DNA of 64,000 nucleotides from Diphasiastrum complanatum. Lineage: Eukaryota; Streptophyta; Lycopodiopsida; Lycopodiales; Lycopodiaceae. The position numbers and the translations under genes were made by a program. The notes beneath the pieces are model-generated. The model ran no database searches. It saw nothing but the letters and a program-made list of their open reading frames with translations, and had not been told where the DNA came from. The stretch spans positions 1 to 64,000 of the forward strand of contig MU832589.1 of assembly GCA_029204225.1 (NCBI GenBank), given 5' to 3'. How positions within the stretch are numbered: the first letter of the stretch is position 1; each line of letters starts with the position of its first letter. Positions 55,855-64,000 of this stretch are shown here, one piece after another.

Positions 55855-56344
55855 TGTAAAGACCACTAGGGACAATCCCCTAAGATGAGGATAGGAAAAC
55901 ACAAGAGAGACTGTGGAGCAAAACCACCCAACCAATCCTAGACCCCTCCTGGAGAATCCTCCTGGATCTAGCCCCCAAGCCATGCCAATGTGACAGCAAG
56001 AGGAAAAGAGCTCATCAGGTAACCTAGACCAAGTCGTCGACGGGATAGTCTCTACCTCAATATATAGAGAGTAGGATCCTATGCATGAGCACATGCAATT
56101 CCCATGCAGGCCAACTATAAATAGGTCACAGCTCTTCATGCATACCTCCTGCCTATAACAGTCACACATACATGCACTACTCCATATGTCTCAATTAGAG
56201 TGTCTGGGTCCTCTCAAGGTCATTAGTCACCAACAGGCCTCGATGTGGAAGAAAATCTAGGCGTGACCAATAATCTCGAACACTGGAGGGCCAGTCTACC
56301 ATATTAGGACAATTCCAGGTCCTTTACCGAATATGGTCGTAACA
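55855..56344 (-). mobile_element. 3' LTR of the 5.2-kb element (490 bp)
   Basis: Minus-strand start TGTTACGACC at 56344, end CTTTACA at 55855. An AT-rich TATAGAGAG region and CTATAAATAGG lie inside at about 56070-56120 (plus reading). The family also has a solo LTR at 15210. Confidence 0.88.
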
Positions 56345-56357
56345 TTCTTCCTCTCTT
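56345..56357 (-). other. Polypurine tract of the 5.2-kb element
   Basis: Minus-strand AAGAGAGGAAGAA directly before TGTTACGACC. The same tract, AAGGGAGGAAGAA, precedes the second LTR copy at 60897-60909. Confidence 0.75.
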
Positions 56358-59113
56358 AAACAGGTTCTGCCCTCAAAACGGGAAAAAGAAAACATGAAAC
56401 TATTTCTTAAGTTTTCAAATCTTACCCATGAACCATTATTCTTAGTCCGATCTTTCCATATGAATAAGCACTCAGAGATGCAACAATTCTTTAATTGCTT
56501 GCCTCTACTCATGAATACTAATTCAAATTCCAAAAGATATACTAAGCTATAATCTTCCAATAACCATAACTCAAACCAGAGTACTGCAGTTACTCTAATG
56601 AGTTAACAGCCCCATTTCTAGCATCATATGCAAGAAAATCAACATCTATCCGTATCTTAATAGATTTATCTGTCTCCTACAAAACTGGAGATATAGACTA
56701 AACTTAGTACACAAGCACTTATAGACTACAATCTGTAAGGTAAGCAAATTCCTTATAAGTAAGCAATCACTTAATGGAAATGCTTGTGAGATCCACTCAA
56801 TCTCAAGTATGTGCTAGAGTAAAGAAATTTAGAGTTCAACCAACAAATCTAAATCCTTGACTCACCCAATTGATCAAGAATTACTCATTATCTTAAGAAT
56901 CTTCACATTTCCTTATAATCTTCAAATGATCTTTAAGTATCAATTTATGATCCGTCAATCATAAACATTTAGAATTTTATGATTCGTCAATCATAATTCT
57001 CAGGATTCCAAAACCATAATCATTGGAAGATACTGGAGTATATGTACAACATACAACTCAGGAAATATAAGGATCGTTCTAAAATCTTTTCCACAAGGAA
57101 AATCACTAGATTCCAAGAGTATTCCTCCAAACCAATTCTTATCAGATTATGAGTTTCAAATTCTACAATCAACCAAAAAATTAAAGACTATTATAACATT
57201 CATCTTTAACAGAATAAACTTTATACAATCTCCTAGAACAACATCTAGAGATTTCAAAGTTCTGCTGAATTCCCAAAATTCAGTTTACCATTCTTGGCAT
57301 TATTAGGATCCGGTATCCAATTGAGCTCACAGGAATACAATCACTAATGAATCAAGTCTATTTCTCAACTGAGAAATACTCATCCAAGAAATTAGTATCC
57401 TATGCACATAATTTTTCCAGATGAATCCCATTGACTCACAAATTATGTGTCTTACAAGCAATACACACATAACAAACAGTTTTCGGTGAATTCTCTTCAC
57501 ATTGTCCATTTTATCAATCAACTTCCACAGGAGTAAATCAACTACCCAAGTTAATTGCTCATGATTTAGAAATCTTAAATGTCTAGGTGCAGATCTTAAT
57601 TGTACATGTACAACACCACATTTAGACCCATATCCAAATCACTTTAAGTTAACCAATAGATCTATCAGAATAGATCTGTTAACTCTGCAAGTAATTGTCA
57701 AACACAATACTTGACCATATGTCTATGTTCTACGACTAGGTTAAGTGCACCAGATAACCTTAGTAACCAGGAATACATAGCAGATCCACACAAGATTAAT
57801 CGTGCACATATGAGAAATATCTCACTATGACCCTGTACATAAACACATATATCATTAACTGGCAGATTCATCCAAAATCCGCATATGTTACTCACATATA
57901 TCACTGACAATCTTGTAACTCAGCTACAGAAAATTCTATTTCTCTTGAGTAAATAACATATCTGGGAAATCTCTAAAGTAAACAATTTCACAACACAAGT
58001 TTTCCAACCATCATACTTTTATCAACCAAATTCCTTCAATCATTCAGCCTACTTCAGATCTTAGTGCACAAACCAAGATTAGGCTGATTTATACAGACAC
58101 TTTTGGTTAAGATTAAAGCTTTAATCCACTGATCCAATCCATAACTAAATGGTACTTGGTAGCCAATCAGTGAGTCTTAATTTAATCTTTACCAACACTT
58201 TCCATATTCATGAATATCTCACAGCTCAAAAACCCCCAAATCTTCTCTAGTTCCAGATTAGTCAAAATAATCACTAGAAATTTCCTCTATTCACACATGA
58301 TAGTTCCACCAATGCACACAAACTGGATTCCACAAAAGAAATCTATGCAACTGGTTAATTCCATGAAAGTCTGATTCCTATCATTTTCCTCTCCCCCTTT
58401 TAAAAGAAATTTCATAATTTCAATCAAAAAATTCCCAGGAGACAACGTATAAGATATCAAAGATTCGAAAAGGTCAGTAATGAGTATTCAATACTATTAC
58501 AATCCGGACTTTTTCCTTAAAATCATAAAATATCTTATCCCGAGTGATAGAAACATTACTCTCAATAATCAACTATCAAATAGAGATAATAATTTGGGCT
58601 CAGGAAGTCTAAAATCTACTTAATCAATTGAAAACATCAATTGATTCTGAGCTATATTCACAAACCTGAAATGGAAGCATGAATTCATAAAACTTAAACA
58701 GTCCTTCAGAACCTAGTTCTACATTGGAAGGAATTATATGAATCTCAATCCAATTGTCTCGTATATAAGAAATTTCTAAAAAGTAGAGGTTTGAAATTAA
58801 TAGAGAAATAGCTTTGAAGGGTTTCCGATTTGGAATTTATGAGATACCATCGAGGGATCCGGATCTATACCTCATAACCTCTCCAAATACCCTAAATAGG
58901 CTTTACCAATGGTTTTAAACTATTAGATTTAGAAATAATGTAAATACTAACCATTGGTCTATAGATCATTCTCACACAAGAATTTTCTCTTTGAAATCAC
59001 TGATGTTCCATACCATCAGTTTTCTCTCCAAGGAAGTCCTTTGCTTTTTTATCTGATCAACAAAAAATTAGAAAGAATATCTGACCATCCTATACCTAAT
59101 ATAGGATCTGATC

Positions 59114-59407
59114 TTAAAAAAGATCTTTAACCGCATTATCTGATATTCCAGAGATCTTAAAAACTCCATCTAGATTTCCAATGCCAGATATGCACATATC
59201 TATTCCACCAAGTACTGGAGTACCCCCAAATTTTTTCCAAATGAATTGCAATAATCCATTACCAAAATTGTGATTTAACAAGAATCTGCACATGGCTTTA
59301 CCGTCACATAAACAACCCATCTGGCTGGTACTATACTCCCAACTTCCTATCATCTGAGAGTTACAACTGTTAGGAATAAGGTTCATTACAGTACAAATGT
59401 GAACCAA
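59114..59407 (-). pseudogene. gag-like fragment within the 5.2-kb element
   Basis: The last 40 residues (FGGTPVLGGIDMCISGIGNL, then VFKISGISDNAVKDLF) resemble the start of a gypsy gag capsid (F-x-G-(T/S)...W/I...F.I..I.D..K). No further capsid blocks follow. It is the only sign of coding origin in the interior. Confidence 0.35.
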
Positions 59408-60544
59408 GTGTCATTCTCGTTCTATGTGACAATTTTCCATAACAAAATAGGGTCAAGTCATGGTCCTATAGATATTCAAAATAAATTCAAAAAACCGGTG
59501 CTATGCAATTTCCATACAGGGATTCTTAACCAACCCAAATTACACAACATTATTACATTTACCTACTAAGGTGTCTCATTTTCTTCCTCCCTTAGATTTT
59601 TCGGTTACCTGAAATCTCTTTTAGTGAAGGTCCCCGAAAATTCCATTGACACAAGTAAATGCTAGGTTACTTCCTTTTTTGACCACACCAGTTCAATTTC
59701 ATTACTTCGTTAAAATTGCCTGAATCAATGGAAATTCAATAAAATTTGGTTCCGGGTATTCTTTTCGATATTTGATACATTTGTTTTTTTAATCGAATAT
59801 AGAACTACCTCCCAAAGATTACGACCTCATCCCATTAATTTATTTAATAAGTATCTGAAAAGCTTTAATTTGCCTAATCTTAAAGATCAAAATCATTTAA
59901 GATAAGCCTATCGGTGCACACCGAGTCCAAAAGGAAGAACCAAAAATATCATTTAACTCAATTTACTGGGAGAAATCATACTCCAAAGTTAATTCGATAA
60001 AAAGCATAGTACCAGGAAATTAAATTTCCACTTACAGGGAACTTGCCTAGAGAAAATTACCATGAAGAACGATATTTTATTGTCAATCCTAAATCCATGG
60101 ATCCAATCACATAGATAAGCAATCAGGATAATAAAATTATTCTCCAAAGATTCTCTCCGTAAAGGTCAGGAGAATAGGTAATTGAATTCTCAACTGTCGA
60201 TTTAGGTAGATTTACCAAAAATTCCTTCTTGAATCGACCAAAACTTTGATTACATCAGAAAAAGATTTGCAAAGGCCTTTGGAAAAACCGGCTATGTAAG
60301 CAAAAATCCATTACAAAAAGCCATGCATTATCCCAAATGCACCAAACTGCTTTGCAAAAAACTATGAATGCAATCACCAAGTTACCGGCATGCACTACTC
60401 AGTGGACTTAACTGATAGCCATGCAACAGGGTCAGAGCCCCCACTGACCATGCATTCCATTCCTCTTTATTGCATGTAAGATAAGACCCGTCACCAACCA
60501 AAACCTAAAAGGACTTTTGGTTCACACAGCCGTCAGAAGGCATC

Positions 60545-61101
60545 ACAGCAAGAGGAAAAGAGCTCATCAGGTAACCTAGACCAAGTCGTCGACGGGATAG
60601 TCTCTACCTCAATATATAGAGAGTAGGATCCTATGCATGAGCACATGCAATCCCCATGCAGGTCAATTATAAATAGGTCACAGCTCTTCATGCATATCTC
60701 CTGCCTATAACAGTCACACATACATACACTACTCCATATGTCTCAATTAGAGTGTCTGGGTCCTCTCAAGGTCATAAGTCACCAACAGGCCTCGATGTGG
60801 AATAAAATCTAGGCGTGACCAATAATCTCGAACACTGGAGGGCCGGTCTACCATATCAGGACAATTCCAAGTCCTTTACCGAATATGGTCGTAACATTCT
60901 TCCTCCCTTAAACAGGTTCTGCCCTCAGAACGGAAAAAAGAAAACATGAAACTATTTCTTAAGTTTTCAAATCTCGAGGTCATTAGTCACCAACAAGCCT
61001 CGATGTGGAATATCTAGGCGTGGCCAATAATCTCGAACATTGGAGGGCCGGTCTAACATATTAGGACTATTTCAGGTCTTTCACCAAATATGGCCGTAAA
61101 A
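60545..61101 (-). mobile_element. Scrambled 5' LTR of the 5.2-kb element
   Basis: Read from the right on the minus strand: LTR start 61101-60974 (128 bp, first bases TTTTACGGCC), a jump to 64 bp of internal DNA (60973-60910) and polypurine tract (60909-60897), then a second LTR start TGTTACGACC at 60896 running to 60545, where the LTR is cut before its end. The U5 end and primer site are missing. The join at 60973/60974 has only a short TC(T)CG overlap. Confidence 0.75.
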
Positions 61102-61476
61102 CTTATGCTTGGTTTCCTGATGATTCTTGGAAGACCATGAGGGTGCGCTAAGCCACATCCGTTGGGTTAAGCTCAAAAATCTTGATTATTGTACTTTCTG
61201 CAACCTATTTTGGAACAAACTCCAAACCACATTCTTTTGGACATAATCATCAAACCAACTAATGGTACAATGGCCCTGAGGAATATCAAGCCCTATTGGC
61301 ACTACAGTATCAGGAAAGTTTTTAACTTCCTTCAATATAATATCCATCACTCTCCCTACGAGGTGCATAATCTAAATCCATGTAAATGACTATTTATTTC
61401 TACGCTATTGTACTAAATATTAAAAAGGGTGTATGGCACACCACAAAGACCCTACGTACAATTTGTCGACATATTT
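61102..61476 (-). pseudogene. Kinase-like remnant, arm 2 (distal part)
   Basis: Minus frame MHLVGRVMDIILKEVKNF, VVPIGLDIPQGHCTISWF then DDYVQKNVVWSLFQNRLQKV. It matches arm 1 at 52850-53020 (VVPMGLDNPQGHSTISW). It continues into the part at 55854 once the LTR element is removed. Homology to arm 1 ends near 61476. Confidence 0.55.
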
Positions 61477-61479
61477 ATG

Positions 61480-62600
61480 TCAGATGCTATGTTTCAAAAC
61501 AACTGCGAGGACATTCTTGATATCCTATATCTAGTAAGGCCATAGTTTGTAGAGCTTTTCTTAGGCTTCACAAGGAGCTGAACATGGTGAGCTTATAGAA
61601 AAAAAATAGATAAATAAAAACAGTAGGAAAAAAATCTCTTACATAGTGAAGAAGCCAAAGATGGAGGCATTAAAGTGATCGAGATTGATGACTTGCCATT
61701 GGAGATCCGAGACACCTTATTGTTGGGAAAATGATTCGAGAATGATCTGTCTCCTCTATGCAATGTATTGTGCATATCACATTCGAGTTCACAATTACTT
61801 TGAACTCTACTTGCTTCGAACTTTAAAATTGTAAGAATTAATTTCATAGACACATAAATTTATTAATGCACGAAAGCAAGAATCAATAAGAGCATATCAG
61901 AAGTATTCATTTAATATTCACATTCAAACATACAAACCCAATCTATGAATCATCAATATGCAAGAAACAAGCGTAACAAAAATGTGGAATGACACAACAC
62001 AATGTCTCTTGGAAATAGCTTGACTAGAATTGCAAGAGAGTGTACACAACATTCAATCTGTTGACGTATATTCATTTTGGCATCTATGTGTCTTATTTAT
62101 ATCTGTATAGATTCATTACAAGACATAATTAAATGAATAAATTAGTCCATAATGTCGGTTGTGATCTTCATGGTGGTTGCACGTCATTGTCTGCCAAAAC
62201 TGCTCGTAAGACCTTCGTTAGAGACATCGTCTTATGTCGTTGCTCGTAAGTCTTCGTTTTTTGTTTATACATGCAATGCTTTCTTGATTGATCTTTCTGA
62301 TTTCTCTTACTATTTTGTCTAAATTGTCATTCTTACTTCTGCACTATCAGTCGCAAGACTATGTGTTTGCCTACGAAATTGATACCATCGATTCTAACGA
62401 CTTTGAAGTTAGGGTCAAAAGAACAACCACACAAGTTCCACATACTGTGCCACACCCTGATCACTGAGAATTGAGAAGGAAGGAATCTGAAGCAGATTGA
62501 AGCCAAACATCTGTGTGAAATCCGCTTACAGTCATGCTGAATCAAACCTAATAATTGCTGTTGAAGTAAATCTGAATTCTATTGGATTTTGGAAGCTTGT
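61480..62600. other. AT-rich unassigned sequence
   Basis: No supported gene. CTGCTCGTAAGACCTTCGTTAGAGACATC and TTGCTCGTAAGTCTTCG form a loose direct repeat at about 62200-62255. Confidence 0.35.
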
Positions 62601-63010
62601 ATCTCTGTGAAATGCTATCATTGCTACTGTTCTGAAGGAGAGATCCATTCCATCGCTCACTGTTGTTCTGGAGGTGTGTTTAAGCACTGTCATTGCTGCT
62701 TCTCTGATAAGGGAGGAGTACAAATCCCTGGAGTGACCTGCACATCACTATTGCGATCTGTTTCTGAAGAGGGAGACTGTTCTGAAGGAGCGACCTGTTT
62801 GTGAAGAGAACCCACGCTGCACGTGACAGAGAGGACCTGCACATTTCTGAAGAGACCTTTCCTGCACACGCGACTGAAGGGTGAAGGCTGGGGCGACCTG
62901 CTTCTGAAGAGAGGAGTGATTTGCATAACATCGCGACCCTGTTCTGAAGAAGGAGAGGCCCGAAGAGAGAGAGCGAAGGACAGGCATGTGGAGAGAGGAG
63001 CCACGTGACC
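62600..63010 (+). repeat. Degenerate GA-rich short repeats around TTCTGAAGAG
   Basis: TTCTGAAG(A/G)(A/G)G occurs many times (for example 62630, 62762, 62780, 62848, 62903, 62941), often followed by a GACCTGC or GCGACCTG word. Several overlapping frames stay open only because the repeat lacks stops; I do not call them genes. Confidence 0.5.
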
Positions 63011-63019
63011 CAGCCCAAA

Positions 63020-63750
63020 GGTTTTTCTTGGTGAGTTTGGAGAGACAGGCCCGACAAAAATTTGGGTGCCCACACTTATAAAACTGTGATCATATGTGAA
63101 AGGGAAAAGCAAGGGACCGATAACAGTGCATGAATTGAAGATTCGGCTGCCTGCTGACTGTCTGAGAATCCTTAACCTTTGTATAAATCTTGGGAAGTTA
63201 AGGCAAAGTCTGACTGATTCACTGAGATAAGTGGTAATTTCAGACTATGATTAAAATTATATTTAAAGATCTCTTAATGACTGTGCCGATTGTTCCACTA
63301 AAATTTGTAATAACTCTACTTGAAAGCCTGTATTTAGAATTTATGAAGTTATTTGGAAAAATGACAATGGGCTTATGAATTTAACAGTCTGAAGGGCTCT
63401 TGAGCATAACTGAACTATATTTATCATTTCTGAACAGTGATAATTTGCAAAGCTCATAATTTTATTCACTGAAAGCAGTATTTACGGGTTTCAGATTTTA
63501 TAATTCTGTGAGGCCCTTATATGATTTTGTATAAGAAAAATGATCAAAATCTTAAAACGGCCATAACTTTTGCATTTAAAACCAGATTTGAGTGAACCGA
63601 AAAGCAAAAGTGAAGAGAATTATGTGATAAATCTACTTTTGTTGGAAGAAATAGTTTTTGAATGACTGATTGGAAGTTATTAAGCTATTAGGAATCTAAT
63701 AAAGAACAAGTCCCTAAATTCGGATATATAATAAGTCTTTATTATACCTA
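63020..63750. other. Unassigned, possible retrotransposon leader or LTR
   Basis: AACGGCCATAACTTTTGCATTTAAAACCAGATTTGAGTGAACC near 63555-63600 is a phrase type I associate with plant LTR and leader regions, but no boundaries are visible. A CCTTAAC/GTTAAGG stem lies at about 63170-63203. Confidence 0.3.
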
Positions 63751-63752
63751 TA

Positions 63753-63866
63753 TCAGTTTGTTGGAACATACAAGCTGAATACTATGCCCAAAATTGTTGG
63801 AACATACAATTTGGGATGTTACTGTGAAAATAAGAAAGAGGGAACATTGTTGGAACATACAATGTT
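63753..63866 (+). other. Three hairpins with identical 8-base loop TGGAACAT and different complementary stems
   Basis: Hairpin 1 63753-63778: stem TCAGTTTGT/ACAAGCTGA, eight Watson-Crick pairs plus one T-G wobble. Hairpin 2 63787-63815: stem CCC(A)AAATTGT/ACAATTTGGG, ten pairs with one bulged A. Hairpin 3 63843-63866: stem AACATTGT/ACAATGTT, eight pairs. All share TTGT-TGGAACAT-ACAA at the top, while outer stem bases differ but stay complementary. A fourth TTGTTGGAAC at 63982 is cut by the window end. The function is unknown. Confidence 0.7.
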
Positions 63867-64000
63867 GACGCCATATTGATACTTGTACTTAAGTGGTTTT
63901 AAAGAACGAAAGTTGAGTAAATATACCATGAACTAATATGGAGATATTGGGAAATAAGCATGGTATGTCTGTTACTATAAATTGTTGGAACTTTCATCAA

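Larger units (their letters stand above)
55850..61106 (-). mobile_element. Nearly noncoding 5.2-kb LTR element with target duplication CTTAT
   Basis: 55855-61101 is flanked by CTTAT at 55850-55854 and 61102-61106. The 3' LTR and polypurine tract are at the left; a scrambled 5' LTR region is at the right. The roughly 4.2-kb interior is AT-rich and lacks pol motifs in any frame; only a gag-like fragment at 59.1-59.4 kb is seen. The layout fits a large retrotransposon derivative mobilised by another element's proteins, or a very decayed gypsy. Insertion in arm 2 is confirmed by the empty site in arm 1. Confidence 0.85.

Noticed and set aside
62680-63112. Overlapping 130-140-residue minus-strand frames
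   Set aside because: Two different frames are open over the same stretch because the TTCTGAAGAG repeat lacks stops. No domain or conserved pattern.

Overview
This is a nuclear window from a land plant. The evidence is plant-type LTR retrotransposons (Ty1/copia with an initiator-Met-tRNA primer site, several Ty3/gypsy lineages including one with a chromodomain), SWIM-type MULE transposase remains, a tRNA-derived SINE, GT-AG introns, and fragments of plant-like HSP90, legumain (vacuolar processing enzyme) and protein-kinase-like genes. I do not assign a species. No intact host gene is visible; nearly every recognisable coding stretch is broken, so this is repeat-rich intergenic sequence with pseudogenes.

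Layout. 1-4.2 kb: purine-rich DNA, a 459-bp tandem repeat, poly-A-tailed modules and a minus-strand gypsy-like gag with three zinc knuckles. 4.2-14.3 kb: five long GA/CT arrays, a promoter-like TATA region, the N-terminal half of a MULE transposase (7.5-8.6 kb), a frameshifted HSP90 pseudogene with introns (10.8-11.5 kb), an orphan membrane-anchor exon (13.1 kb), an 87-bp SINE with perfect target duplications (13.6 kb) and a Z-DNA-prone tract. 15.2 kb: a solo LTR. 17.2-18.3 kb: 3' end of legumain copy A, abutting a minus-strand chromovirus LTR, polypurine tract and chromodomain (18.3-19.1 kb). 20-28.6 kb: a gypsy element (gag-PR-RT) interrupted by the 5' half of a copia element, then the 3' half of a second gypsy. 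28.6-36.4 kb: a decayed copia element whose 3' end, LTR and flanking legumain exon (copy C) were amplified into a three-unit tandem array. 39.8-42.6 kb: a second MULE transposase (minus), interrupted by a solo LTR of the 24.4-kb copia family and by a 55-bp patch of that family's gag. 44.3-46.9 kb: legumain copy B, the most complete, with a 26-bp minisatellite in the active-site exon. 48.7-51.7 kb: a 1.2-1.5 kb direct duplication. 52.7-61.5 kb: two inverted copies of a kinase-like pseudogene; the second copy carries a SINE and a 5.2-kb LTR element, and the first copy shows the empty insertion site. 62.6-64 kb: degenerate short repeats and three hairpins with an identical loop and different, mutually complementary stems.

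How it fits together. The genes form no pathway. The window records insertion, nesting, LTR recombination, tandem and inverted duplication, and transition-type decay (CAG to TAG, TGG to TAG/TGA, CGA to TGA). Strongest signals: the three same-loop hairpins at the right end, the copia-legumain tandem array, the paired empty and filled insertion sites, and the minimal SINE.
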